Origin: CAVVKW01 sp963749035
GTDB lineage: Bacteria; Verrucomicrobiota; Verrucomicrobiia; Chthoniobacterales; JAATET01
Direction: 5' to 3'
Assembly: GCA_963749035.1 (NCBI GenBank)
Contig: CAVVKW010000004.1
Coordinates: 1,612,001 to 1,676,000, forward strand
Length of the DNA: 64,000 nucleotides
The notes under the pieces are model-generated. The model was not told the origin of the DNA. It worked only from the letters and a program-made list of their open reading frames with translations, and ran no database searches. A program made the position numbers and the translations under genes. How positions within the stretch are numbered: position 1 is the stretch's first letter; each line of letters starts with the position of its first letter. Positions 1 through 8,495 of this stretch are shown here, in pieces.

Positions 1-628
1 GGTCGTCACCCACGAGGCGTTCCTGCCAATCTCGATTGAGCAAGGGACGGGTCCAAAACTGATGGTCGACCGGGTAGAAATCGTCCAACTCCTGCTTCAC
101 CACGTTATCGAGGCCGATCATGTTTTGGGAGAAACGCTGGTAGCGCTGCACCCCACGTTCGTCGGCATACATTGGCTTCAGGGGATAAAACCACGGCAAT
201 TCCAGGCCAACGAGCGAGTCCGGCGCGTCGAATATTTCCGTGTCGGCGGAGAAGACCGCCACTCGCTCTTCGGGGCCACGGGCGCGCGGCCCGGAAGCTT
301 TCCACGACATCGAAGGTGCCAAATGACTGAGTCGGTAAGCATCACCGCCACCTTCCCGATCAATCGTGATGAGAAGGCTCCCACCGGCTCGGACGTAATC
401 GGCGAGCTCAGCGGCGCTGTGCTTGTCTAATTCCTTTTCACCAGCGTGCCAAACCAGGCAGGCCGGATTCGAGGTTCTTCCTTCTTCAATCGTCAATCCC
501 GATTCGGCGCCAGCCTGCCGGAGCAGCTCCAGCCCCTCGGGCGAAACGTTGTGGGTGTCGACGGTGGCTGCCGAAGCGGAGCTCAATAGTGCTCCGACGG
601 CAATAATTCCAAGAGTGAAACTTCTCAT
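1..628 (-). CDS. Exported protein with GATase1-like fold, truncated by window edge
   Basis: An open frame of 209 codons runs from an ATG at 628 off the left edge without a stop. The first 20 residues form a signal peptide (basic start, hydrophobic core, AxA-like end near SSASAA). The segment LADYVRAGGSLLITI around residues 75-90 resembles the glutamine-amidotransferase-like fold of ThuA and beta-galactosidase trimerisation domains; this is a fold-level resemblance only. The start lies 11 bases after the stop of the upstream sulfatase, so the two are probably co-transcribed and this protein may act with it on a glycan. The C-terminal part, and any catalytic domain in it, is outside the window. 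Confidence 0.65.
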   Translation of the reverse strand, partial: MRSFTLGIIAVGALLSSASAATVDTHNVSPEGLELLRQAGAESGLTIEEGRTSNPACLVWHAGEKELDKHSAAELADYVRAGGSLLITIDREGGGDAYRLSHLAPSMSWKASGPRARGPEERVAVFSADTEIFDAPDSLVGLELPWFYPLKPMYADERGVQRYQRFSQNMIGLDNVVKQELDDFYPVDHQFWTRPLLNRDWQERLVGDD

Positions 629-639
629 TTTTGGGGCGC

Positions 640-2109
640 TTATTCCTGGGGTGGGTTATTTCGGGCGTTCTTTTTCTTATCTTTGTAAGCCTGCTCTTCC
701 TCTTCGCTTACGATGGTTTCAGGCGTCGCTCCGAGCGTCTCGAAGACCGCCTCGAGCGACTCCCGGGCGGAAGCGGCTTCCGGATTGTCCTCGATCGGAT
801 TCTGCTCCCGCCAATCGGCGACTTCAAACATCCTGCCGTCGCCGTAGAGTTTGTATTGATCGTTCCGGACCCAATAGGCACCCGACTTCACGGGCCAGTT
901 GCCGGTATTGCGTCCCTTGTAGTGCATGAAGGCCCACTCTCGAAGCGGCGCTTCCTTCCCTTGAAGCACCGGCAGAAAGCTAACTCCATCGGTCGCGATC
1001 GGTCGCGCCGAGAGATCACTTGATTCCTTCCGCAGCTCATCGATGTCGCCTCCGTCCCTCCAGACCGTCCGCGTGGGAATACCCGCGGCCTCCGCCAGCG
1101 TTGGAAAGAAGTCGGTGAAATCCACCAACGCGTCTGACATCAGTCCCGTCGGGCCTCCACTGCCTTTCCAGCTGGCGACCAGCGGGACCCGGGTCCCGTT
1201 ATCCTTCATACTTCCCTTTCCGCCCCCGACGGTCTCGCCCTCGATCTCGACTCGATGCAAAGACGTCCCGTTGTCGCCGGTGAACAGGATGATCGTGTTC
1301 TCGCGCAGGCCCAGCTCCTCAACGTGGGAGACGATTTGGCCAACCAGCTTGTCCATGTATTTGACCATGTCTTCGAAAGTCCCTTCGTGAAGTTCCCAAG
1401 CCTCCGGATCTGCCTGGAAAGCCTCGAGGTCGGCACTATCCGGGGTGGGCATTTCCGGGTGATGAACGAGAAACATCGGAAAATAGACGAAGAAGGGCTG
1501 CTCGCGGTTTGAATCAATGAAGTCGGTGATGAACTTCACCACCATGTCCGGGCGGTATTCGAGACCCGGAAAAAGTTTCTCCGCTTCGCCGGGTTTCAGC
1601 TTTTTATCATCGACCCAAATGTTCTCGGTCCCCCAGTAGCTTTTCCAATTCTCAGCCCGCATCGCGCGATCGAAACCCATGGTTCCGGCCTCGACACCCT
1701 TCACGTGCCACTTGCCAGCCATGCACGTCGCGTAGCCCGCCTCCTTCATGAGATTTCCAATGGTCCGCTTCTCGTCTTCCTTGGGAAACTGGCCGAAAGC
1801 CCGGTAGTTGCGATGGCCGTAGAGCCCCGTCATCAGCATCACGCGCGTCGGCGTGCACAGGGGGGTGGAAAAACAGTATTCGAAGGTGACCCCTTCCTCC
1901 GCGAGAGCGTCGAGTTCGGGCGTCTCGTATTCCTCGTTCCCGTAGGCACCCAAAGTTTCCCAGCCGAGGTCGTCGGCCATGATCAAGATAACGTTGGGCT
2001 GGACTGCTCGGGCTCCGTCGGCACCTTGCTGAGCCTGGATTGGAGCGGAAAAGGCGAGCGGAGCCAGGAAGCCGAAAACTCGGCTGCGGAAGCGGTTTGC
2101 GAAAGTCAT
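640..2109 (-). CDS. Exported Cys-type sulfatase (family S1)
   Basis: A 489-residue arylsulfatase-type enzyme that would hydrolyse sulfate esters on glycans outside the cytoplasm. Residues 1-27 are a signal peptide ending in IQAQ. The metal-binding Asp pair is in MADDLGW (about 46-47), the formylglycine site is Cys85 in CTPTR, and GKWH (Lys133, His135) and FTGDNG follow in family order. The C-terminus is strongly charged (EEEEQAYKDKKK). It is the third gene of a minus-strand group (mutarotase-like protein, sulfatase, this sulfatase, truncated exported protein), but 376 bases separate it from the gene upstream, so it could have its own promoter. The substrate cannot be read from sequence alone. 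Confidence 0.93.
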   Translation of the reverse strand: MTFANRFRSRVFGFLAPLAFSAPIQAQQGADGARAVQPNVILIMADDLGWETLGAYGNEEYETPELDALAEEGVTFEYCFSTPLCTPTRVMLMTGLYGHRNYRAFGQFPKEDEKRTIGNLMKEAGYATCMAGKWHVKGVEAGTMGFDRAMRAENWKSYWGTENIWVDDKKLKPGEAEKLFPGLEYRPDMVVKFITDFIDSNREQPFFVYFPMFLVHHPEMPTPDSADLEAFQADPEAWELHEGTFEDMVKYMDKLVGQIVSHVEELGLRENTIILFTGDNGTSLHRVEIEGETVGGGKGSMKDNGTRVPLVASWKGSGGPTGLMSDALVDFTDFFPTLAEAAGIPTRTVWRDGGDIDELRKESSDLSARPIATDGVSFLPVLQGKEAPLREWAFMHYKGRNTGNWPVKSGAYWVRNDQYKLYGDGRMFEVADWREQNPIEDNPEAASARESLEAVFETLGATPETIVSEEEEQAYKDKKKNARNNPPQE

Positions 2110-2485
2110 ACTTCGAGAGTTCTGGGGTCGAAAACGGGATTGAGGGGCGCAGTTACCGGGGGGACCTAAAGGAATACGTGGGGAGAAATCGGTGAAACGG
2201 GGAACGCGCCTCCTCGAGGTGCGGGACCGGAAGATTTCTCTGGTTTCAAGAAAATGTCAATCTGTGTCTTCCATCCCGTCTTGGGAGATACCGTTTCGAA
2301 TCGATCCTGTCCCGGCAGATGCCGACAAACCCATGCTGTAGGTGTCGGCATCCAACTTTCAGCTTCAGCCGTTGGCCGAAGCGAATTCCTCAGTGCGTCG
2401 CGCCAGCCGAAGACATTATTAAACCAGCGAAGGCAGAAACGACGTTCGATTCTCAGCTAAACAAGGGAGACTAATTGGAGATAGG
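2110..2485. other. 376-base non-coding gap between two sulfatase genes
   Basis: No open frame here looks like a gene. The only structure I see is the 10-bp inverted repeat at 2318-2352. A promoter for the downstream sulfatase is likely, but I find no convincing -35/-10 pair on the minus strand. Confidence 0.5.
2318..2352. repeat. Perfect 10-bp inverted repeat, hairpin or operator candidate
   Basis: The arms GATGCCGACA and TGTCGGCATC are perfect complements around a 15-base spacer. It lies 134 bases downstream of one sulfatase stop and about 209 bases upstream of the next start, both on the minus strand. There is no T-tract, so it could be a factor-assisted terminator, a leader hairpin or a protein-binding site. 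Confidence 0.45.
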
Positions 2486-4078
2486 TCAATTCGCGTCGAA
2501 ATTGAGCGGTTCATCGACGACGAGGGGTGTCGCAAAATCGGCGGACTCGTCCCCACCCCGCGGACGGAGACGCTTGTTCCTGACGTCGCTCGTTGGCTGA
2601 TTGAGCGGGATCTCCATCCCGTTGAGCTCCCGCATCCGCGTGTAGAGCTGACCTTCCATCTTTTCGGCGATCTCCTGGTGATCGGGCGAATAGAGGAGGT
2701 TGTTCGTCTCGCCCGGATCCTCTTCCAGGTCGTAGAGCTCGTCGGCGTCCCAAAGCCCGTAATAGGTGATGTATTTGTAACGGTCTTCCCGGAGCGCAAA
2801 GGTCGTCGGCGTCTGGGGGTAGTTCTTCTCCCAGTAATAGACGTAGAGAAATTCGTCCCGCCACGGAATGCTTTCGCCCTCGACCAAGGGCAGGAAGCTC
2901 TGACCGTCCATGTGCGCCGGCTTCTTCAGCCCCATCGCCTGCATGATCGTCGGGGCAATGTCGATGTTGGCCACCATTTCGTCGACGACCGTGCCGCCCT
3001 CGATGATCGCCGGGCACTGCGCGAGCAGCGGGACCCGGATTGATGGTTCGTAGGCCACGCGTTTGTCGATCAACCCGTGCTCGCCGAACATGAATCCGTT
3101 ATCGCCCATGTAGATCACCAACGTCTCGTCCTCGATCCCCATTGCGCGAAGTTGATCCAATACCCGGCCGATACTGTCATCGACTGAACTGAGGGTCTCG
3201 CAGTAGCGCTTGTAGTAGCGCTCGATGTCCAGATCGCTGTGATACGGAAAATCGACTCCGTGCCAGGAATTCCGCTGATCTCGCAACCACCGTGGCTGCA
3301 AGAGGTTCGTCGCGGTGCTCGTCTCCGATGCCGCACGCTGGAAGGGTTGGTCGCGGAGCGTCCCCTCGTACTTTGGCTCGGGGGTGAAGTTGGCGTGCAC
3401 GGCCTTGTGCGAGAGGTAGAGAAAGAAGGGTTTTTCGGCCGGTTTTTGCCGTTTCAACCAATCAACGGCGTAATCGGTCAGCTCGGCGGTGATGTAGCCC
3501 TTCTGCGCCACTCGCTCGCCGTTGACGTTCAGCGTGTAGTCCGGCTCCGGCGGGAGGTAATGCCCCTGCCCCGCGAAGCTCACCCAGTGGTCCCAGCCCG
3601 GCTGGGGCTCGTCGCTCTCCCGCCCCATGTGCCATTTTCCAATGAAGCACGTGGCGACCCCGGCTTTCTGAAGATACTGCGGGAAGTAGAGCGTCCCCGC
3701 CGGGATCGCTCGTTGGTTATCGATCACCCGGTGTCGAAAAGTGTAGAGTCCGGTCAAAATGGAAGCCCGACTCGGCGAGCAGAGGGCCGTCGTCACGAGT
3801 GCGTTCTCGAGGTAGGCGCCGTTGGCGGCGAGCGAGTCCATCACGGGGGTCTTTGCGAACTGATGGCCGAGAAAACTCATGGCGTCATACCGGTGATCGT
3901 CGGAGAGAATGAAAACGACGTTACGCGGAGTCGCTCCCGGGATTCGCTCCGGCGCGACTTCGTCCGGCACCGGCTCCACAGCCCGGAGTGCCGCGGTGCT
4001 CAGAAGCAAAGCGGTCGCGGCCAGTGCGATGACGGGGTAGCGGAAGGCAGTCGGGGGATGCGCGAGAGGATTGATCAT
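2486..4078 (-). CDS. Exported Cys-type sulfatase (family S1)
   Basis: A 530-residue sulfatase. I start it at the ATG at 4078, because that gives a normal signal peptide (hydrophobic residues about 14-32, ending near LRAVEP); a start 42 codons further upstream would add a proline/serine-rich tail and run into the neighbouring gene. Metal ligands are in LSDDHRYD (Asp60-Asp61), the formylglycine Cys100 is in CSPSR, and GKWHMGR and YMGDNG follow. A C-terminal YDLEEDPGETNNL segment is typical of the family (ligand region next to the product-description-like tail seen in many S1 sulfatases). It follows the mutarotase-like gene by 58 bases in the same direction. The target is probably a sulfated oligosaccharide in the periplasm or medium. 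Confidence 0.93.
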   Translation of the reverse strand: MINPLAHPPTAFRYPVIALAATALLLSTAALRAVEPVPDEVAPERIPGATPRNVVFILSDDHRYDAMSFLGHQFAKTPVMDSLAANGAYLENALVTTALCSPSRASILTGLYTFRHRVIDNQRAIPAGTLYFPQYLQKAGVATCFIGKWHMGRESDEPQPGWDHWVSFAGQGHYLPPEPDYTLNVNGERVAQKGYITAELTDYAVDWLKRQKPAEKPFFLYLSHKAVHANFTPEPKYEGTLRDQPFQRAASETSTATNLLQPRWLRDQRNSWHGVDFPYHSDLDIERYYKRYCETLSSVDDSIGRVLDQLRAMGIEDETLVIYMGDNGFMFGEHGLIDKRVAYEPSIRVPLLAQCPAIIEGGTVVDEMVANIDIAPTIMQAMGLKKPAHMDGQSFLPLVEGESIPWRDEFLYVYYWEKNYPQTPTTFALREDRYKYITYYGLWDADELYDLEEDPGETNNLLYSPDHQEIAEKMEGQLYTRMRELNGMEIPLNQPTSDVRNKRLRPRGGDESADFATPLVVDEPLNFDAN

Positions 4079-4136
4079 GTGATGCGAATGGTCTGGTAGT
4101 CGGTCGGGTGAAAAAATTCCGGGACGCGTCGTCGAT

Positions 4137-5081
4137 TCAGGAATGGACGCCCTCGATTTCACTGGTGAAAAGTTCGTAAGTCCGGGTCCATCGCTTGACC
4201 TCACCGGTCTCCACGAGCAGGCGGCTGTAGGGTTCCGGACAGCAGGCGCCCGCGCAGGCCCAAAGGTTCATCCGGTGCAGCGGGAGCGTTCCGCTACACC
4301 GCAACGACGCTCCAGTTTTCAGATTCTTGAGTTCAAAGCGATGGTCGTTCGCGTCTTCTCGCGACCCGCTGATCTCGACGAACGAACCGTTCCCCATCGG
4401 AGCCGACATCCGCACCTCGTGACCAACGACTTGCAGATGACCTTCCGGGGGCTTTTCAGTTTGCACTTCGAAGGGAAAACTAAGTCGGTAGGCCGGTCCA
4501 ACGACCGTGTCGTCGATCTGAAAAAAATTGTGATTGTAAACTTCGAGGTCATACCGCCGGGACCCGGTATTCTCAAAAACGTAGTGGAGACGAAAACCAG
4601 GGAGTTCCGGGTCTAATTCGACGGATTTTCGATAGCGATACCCCCACCCGTTCGCTTGCGGTTCTACGACGTGGGTGAACTCGAGGGAGCGCTCACCGGC
4701 CTCGACTTCGCGCCGACCGGCGTCGGCGATCGGATACGTTTTCCAGAAAACGAAAGGTTCGTCCACGTCCTTTTCCAACATTCCAACCCCCACTTTGGGC
4801 CACGATCCCCCGACCGGTGCCTCGTCGTAGTGCGGACCTCCAAAAAAGATGTCGTGGGCCGACAAAAACTCATCTGCGGGTCCGGTAATCGACTGAAAAC
4901 CAACGGGATCCCTCTCGCACCACTCGCCGAAAAATTCGTGGCCTTCCCACTTGAGCGAGCCGATGACACCCGCCCAATCGAACCGCGTGCCCCGGTAAAA
5001 TCCATCGTTGGCGTCAGGAAGGTAGATCGTGGCTTCCATCCCGCCGGAGCGGAGGGTCTGGACCGGGTGCGGCGCGCTCAC
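4137..5081 (-). CDS. Galactose-mutarotase-like protein
   Basis: A 314-residue protein without signal peptide, rich in beta strands. I chose the GTG at 5081 because AAGGGAG sits a few bases upstream; the next in-frame ATG at 5039 would remove the first 14 residues. Segments such as LEVYNHNFFQID and WGYRYRKS, together with a long beta-rich body, recall aldose-1-epimerase-type folds seen in Planctomycetes and Verrucomicrobiota proteins, but I do not recognise a defined family with known chemistry. It is the first gene of the minus-strand sulfatase group and is divergent from the sugar-acid operon at 5184. A role in anomer conversion or sugar binding is inference. A much longer overlapping frame reaching 7409 is an antisense artefact. 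Confidence 0.7.
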   Translation of the reverse strand: MSAPHPVQTLRSGGMEATIYLPDANDGFYRGTRFDWAGVIGSLKWEGHEFFGEWCERDPVGFQSITGPADEFLSAHDIFFGGPHYDEAPVGGSWPKVGVGMLEKDVDEPFVFWKTYPIADAGRREVEAGERSLEFTHVVEPQANGWGYRYRKSVELDPELPGFRLHYVFENTGSRRYDLEVYNHNFFQIDDTVVGPAYRLSFPFEVQTEKPPEGHLQVVGHEVRMSAPMGNGSFVEISGSREDANDHRFELKNLKTGASLRCSGTLPLHRMNLWACAGACCPEPYSRLLVETGEVKRWTRTYELFTSEIEGVHS

Positions 5082-5148
5082 TTGTTCTCCCTTATCAGCA
5101 TCTGGTTGCAGAGTATGGGATTGACGCGACACCCGCACAACCCCTAGT

Positions 5149-5167
5149 TTTTTCGCCCACCGAAAAA
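5149..5167. promoter_or_regulatory. Inverted repeat in divergent promoter region
   Basis: TTTTTCG and CGAAAAA are perfect 7-bp arms around CCCAC, 16 bases before the TTG start at 5184 and in the 102-base gap between divergent genes. The AT-rich half-sites with a central CG flank look like a repressor operator. Its regulator is not evident in the window. Confidence 0.45.
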
Positions 5168-5183
5168 CGAGAGGAATGTCATT

Positions 5184-6554
5184 TTGAGCGAAATTTACGA
5201 CGATGCCCTGAACCGCGTGAATACCTGCTCGGCTCCATCCGACCTTCGGATCACGGATATTCGTTTTGCCGACATCGTCGGTGGGCCGTTTCACAGCACC
5301 CTCATCAAGATTTTCACGAATCAGGGTCTCGTCGGGCTCGGTGAAGTCCGCGACAGCGCGCACAAAGTTTACGCCCAAATGCTGAAGGGTCGCCTGCTGG
5401 GCGAAAACCCGTGTCAGGTCGACAAATTGTTTCGGCGAATCAAGCAATTTGGCACCCATGGTCGGGGCGCCGGCGGCGTCTGCGGCATCGAGTTGGCCCT
5501 CTGGGACCTGGCCGGCAAAGCCTACGGCGTTCCGGTTTACCAGATGCTCGGTGGAAAGTTCCGCGAGAAGGTCCGGATGTATTGCGACACGGAAGCCGGA
5601 GAGCGCCCGACCGGAGAAGCAATGGGCCGCGCTCTCAAACAGCGGATGGATGACGGATTTACCTTTCTGAAGATGGACCTCGGGATGTGGCAGGTTCTGC
5701 ACGAACCGGGAACTCTCAGCGCGCCGCTCGGGACAATCGACGCTTTCAATGCCCCGAGCCCGAACATGTGGCGCATGAATCTGACGACCCTCGAGCAACG
5801 TTGGGAGCGGAACCGTCAATACGATCTCCACAACACCCAACACCCGTTCACCGGCATTCGTTTTACCGAGAAGGGCCTCGACGCCATCGAGCAATACATG
5901 AAGGAGGTCCGTGACATCGTCGGATACGAGATCCCGCTGGCGATCGACCACCTCGGACACATGGGTATCGACGATGCCATTCGCCTCGCGCAGCGCGTCG
6001 AAAAGTATCATCCAGCTTGGCTCGAAGACCTCGTCCCGTGGCACTACACGAATCAATACAAGCGACTGAACGAGGCTACCGCGACCCCGATCTGCACCGG
6101 CGAAGACATCTATCTCAAGGAGAACTTCCGCCCTTTGCTCGAAAGTGGCGGGGTCTCGGTGATTCACCCCGATATCCTGACTTCCGGTGGCATCCTCGAG
6201 ACCAAGAAAATCGGCGACATGGCCCAGGAAAACGGCGTGGCAATGGCCATCCACATGGCGGAAACCCCCGTCGCCTGCATGGCGGCGGCCCACGTGGCCA
6301 CCGCGACCGAGAATTTCACCGCGCTGGAATACCATTCGGTCGACTTTCCTTGGTGGAACGATTTGGCAATTGGCCTCCCCAATCCCGTCGTCCGAAACGG
6401 ATTTATCACGGTGCCGGACAAACCGGGCCTCGGCATCGACGATCTCAACGACGAGGTCATCGCCGAACACCTTCACCCCGACTTCCCAGGAATCTGGGCC
6501 TCCACCGAGGAATGGGATAACGTCTGGTGCGCTCACGATCGCACCTGGAGCTAA
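5184..6554 (+). CDS. Enolase-superfamily sugar-acid dehydratase (mandelate racemase type)
   Basis: 456 residues, starting at TTG with AGGA eight bases upstream; the nearby ATG at 5176 is closed after three codons. The N-terminal capping domain and (beta/alpha)7-beta barrel are complete. Predicted Mg ligands are the Asp of IDHLGHMG, the Glu of LEDLVPW and the Glu of CTGEDIY; a His-Asp dyad is offered by HPDI and HMAETP. The usual KxK motif reads KMD (FLKMDLG), so the second base differs from classical mandelate racemase. An insertion of roughly 50 residues around GTIDAFNAPSPNMWRM makes it longer than the usual 380-400. Expected reaction: dehydration of an aldonate or aldarate to a 2-keto-3-deoxy acid. 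First gene of the operon running to 10666. Confidence 0.87.
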   Translation: MSEIYDDALNRVNTCSAPSDLRITDIRFADIVGGPFHSTLIKIFTNQGLVGLGEVRDSAHKVYAQMLKGRLLGENPCQVDKLFRRIKQFGTHGRGAGGVCGIELALWDLAGKAYGVPVYQMLGGKFREKVRMYCDTEAGERPTGEAMGRALKQRMDDGFTFLKMDLGMWQVLHEPGTLSAPLGTIDAFNAPSPNMWRMNLTTLEQRWERNRQYDLHNTQHPFTGIRFTEKGLDAIEQYMKEVRDIVGYEIPLAIDHLGHMGIDDAIRLAQRVEKYHPAWLEDLVPWHYTNQYKRLNEATATPICTGEDIYLKENFRPLLESGGVSVIHPDILTSGGILETKKIGDMAQENGVAMAIHMAETPVACMAAAHVATATENFTALEYHSVDFPWWNDLAIGLPNPVVRNGFITVPDKPGLGIDDLNDEVIAEHLHPDFPGIWASTEEWDNVWCAHDRTWS

Positions 6555-6578
6555 TCCCCCGCCCTCCTTCCCCATCAC

Positions 6579-7472
6579 ATGTTCGACAATAAACAATTTA
6601 TCGAGGACGTCACCGCCTGCTGGGAGGGTGAGCGTTTTGACAATGGCCGCCCCAAAGTTTCCGATAAGCTGCTGGAACGTTTTCGCGCTCTCACGATCGA
6701 GGAAATCTACGGCGGCATCTGGCGGCTCTATCCGAAGGGCTATGGCTTTCAATTTCAGGGAGGGTTCGAGTGCACTCACGACGACACTCTTCTCGTCGGT
6801 CGCGCGCTGACCGCGGTGATGATGCCGAGCCGGGTCGATCTGGACACGTCCCTCAAGGCTCTGGGAAAACGCGAGGGTCGCCAGGGATTCTACAACTCTT
6901 GGGCCATTCAGATCATGGGGGAAAACGACGTCCTCGTCGTCGACATGTTCGACAAGATCCACGAAGGCACCTTCGTCGGAGGAAACCTCACGACGGGAAT
7001 CGAGGAGCGCACCAACCTGAAGGGTGGCTCGATCGTCTGGGGCGGCGTGCGCGATCTGGACCAGATCCGAGGGAAGACCGTTCCCGCCTTTTACCGCGGC
7101 TACGATCCGACCGCCATCATGCAGGTCGTGATGACCGGACTGAACGTTCCGTGCCGCGTTGGTAATGCCGTTTGTCTGCCCGGTGATCTGGTTTTTGCAA
7201 ACCGCGACGGCGTGATGTTCGTGCCGCCGCACCTGGCAGACACCGTCGCCAGCTTTGCGGAGCAGAATCAGGTGCGAGACGTCTTTGGGTTTCAGCGGAT
7301 CGACGAATCGGTTTACACCGTTGCTCAGATCGACTCGCCCTGGACCCAGCCGATCTGGGACGACTTCCTCGTGTGGTTCGAGAAGGAATCGCCCGAACGC
7401 TACCGTCATCTGACGGGATGGGACGAGGCCATCCAGAAAGATCTCACGACCGACGGTGAGGTGCGCATCTGA
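6579..7472 (+). CDS. RraA-family protein, aldolase-like
   Basis: 297 residues with the RraA / HMG-aldolase-like fold (once named dimethylmenaquinone methyltransferase-like). A long N-terminal extension (about residues 1-60) precedes the core. VWGGVRDLDQIRG and the stretch through VCLPGDLVFANRDGV are the family core motifs; the GGVRD Arg-Asp pair is where divalent metal and pyruvate bind in characterised aldolases of this family. Lying right after a sugar-acid dehydratase, it most plausibly cleaves a 2-keto-3-deoxy acid into pyruvate and an aldehyde; this role is inference, since many family members have other or no enzymatic activity. Its TGA overlaps the ATG of the next gene by one base, implying coupled translation. 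Confidence 0.8.
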   Translation: MFDNKQFIEDVTACWEGERFDNGRPKVSDKLLERFRALTIEEIYGGIWRLYPKGYGFQFQGGFECTHDDTLLVGRALTAVMMPSRVDLDTSLKALGKREGRQGFYNSWAIQIMGENDVLVVDMFDKIHEGTFVGGNLTTGIEERTNLKGGSIVWGGVRDLDQIRGKTVPAFYRGYDPTAIMQVVMTGLNVPCRVGNAVCLPGDLVFANRDGVMFVPPHLADTVASFAEQNQVRDVFGFQRIDESVYTVAQIDSPWTQPIWDDFLVWFEKESPERYRHLTGWDEAIQKDLTTDGEVRI

Positions 7473-8491
7473 TGAATATTTTGGTCACCGGTGGAACCGG
7501 GCAAGTCGGCAGTGCCACGGTCGATACCTTGCTCGCGCAAGGGCACAACGTTCGCGTTGTCTCGCGGCACCCCACCGACGTCGATAACGGCGCGGAATAT
7601 CTGGTTTGCGACACGTCCGACTACGACGGGGTCCGTCGGGCCATGGAAGGGATGGACGCTGCGGCGCACATCGCGGCCATCCCCCGCCCGAGCGCGGCGG
7701 ACAATCAGCGTGAATTGATTCTTTCGAACTCGAGTGGCAGCCTGAACATTTACGCCGCAGCCGGGGATGCCGGGGTCAAGCGGGTGGTCTCCGCGAGTTC
7801 GATCAATGCCTTGGGTGCTCTGTTCAGCACGACGGACGTTCCTTTGTGCTATCTCCCGGTCGATGAGGAGCACCCCTCCCGTCCGTCCGACCCCTACGCG
7901 TTCAGCAAGAACGTGATGGAAAGCCTGGGCGATTACTTTTGGCTCCGAGACGGAATCTCCAGCGCCACGCTTCGAATTCCCTGGGTTTTCAATCGAAACG
8001 AAGGTTCGGGAAATTTTCAGAGGAAGATGTCCGCCGAGACCGACGAGATGGTTTCACGAATGCTGGCAAAGCCGGAAGCGGAGCACCGCGAGTGGATGCG
8101 GAACGCCATGGCCGAATGGAACGCTTGGCGGGGCGCCCGAAAATTTGAGTCCGAGGACACGTGGGGGCAAACCTGGTCCGACGAGTCCCCTTTCAGCCCC
8201 GAGGTCAAACTAGCTCTCAATGGCCGGTATAATCTCTGGGCGTTCATCGACGTTCTCGACCTAGCGGATGCTTTTGCGAGAGCACTGACCGCCGACTATT
8301 CCGGAGCCCACACCGTTTACGTCAACCATGACCGCACCTGGAGCAGCCACCCATCTCGGACGCTCGCCAAATTGTTCCACTTCGACGTTCCCGAAATCCG
8401 CGGTTCACTCGAGGGGAATGATTCTTTGGTCTCCACTGCAAAAGCGAAGGATCTCTTCGGATTCCGAGCGCCGCACTCCTACCTGAACTAA
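7472..8491 (+). CDS. Extended SDR family NAD-dependent dehydrogenase/epimerase
   Basis: 339 residues. The N-terminal Rossmann motif is TGGTGQVG (residues 6-13), the catalytic pair is in YAFSK, and ASSINALG supplies the Ser. The arrangement resembles uronate dehydrogenases and nucleotide-sugar epimerases. Between an aldonate dehydratase and a lactonase, the most economical role is oxidation of an aldose or uronate to a lactone with NAD; an epimerase is the alternative. It is translationally coupled to the upstream gene (1-base overlap) and the next gene starts four bases after its stop. No signal peptide, so it acts in the cytoplasm. Confidence 0.8.
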   Translation: MNILVTGGTGQVGSATVDTLLAQGHNVRVVSRHPTDVDNGAEYLVCDTSDYDGVRRAMEGMDAAAHIAAIPRPSAADNQRELILSNSSGSLNIYAAAGDAGVKRVVSASSINALGALFSTTDVPLCYLPVDEEHPSRPSDPYAFSKNVMESLGDYFWLRDGISSATLRIPWVFNRNEGSGNFQRKMSAETDEMVSRMLAKPEAEHREWMRNAMAEWNAWRGARKFESEDTWGQTWSDESPFSPEVKLALNGRYNLWAFIDVLDLADAFARALTADYSGAHTVYVNHDRTWSSHPSRTLAKLFHFDVPEIRGSLEGNDSLVSTAKAKDLFGFRAPHSYLN

Positions 8492-8495
8492 CAAA

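Noticed and set aside
3239..4099. A 286-residue plus-strand frame opposite the second sulfatase
   Set aside because: Antisense shadow; the sulfatase on the other strand has all catalytic motifs.
5082..7409. A 1090-residue minus-strand frame from 4137 to 7409
   Set aside because: Only the part below 5081 is a real gene; the rest is antisense to the dehydratase and RraA genes, which have clear family motifs.
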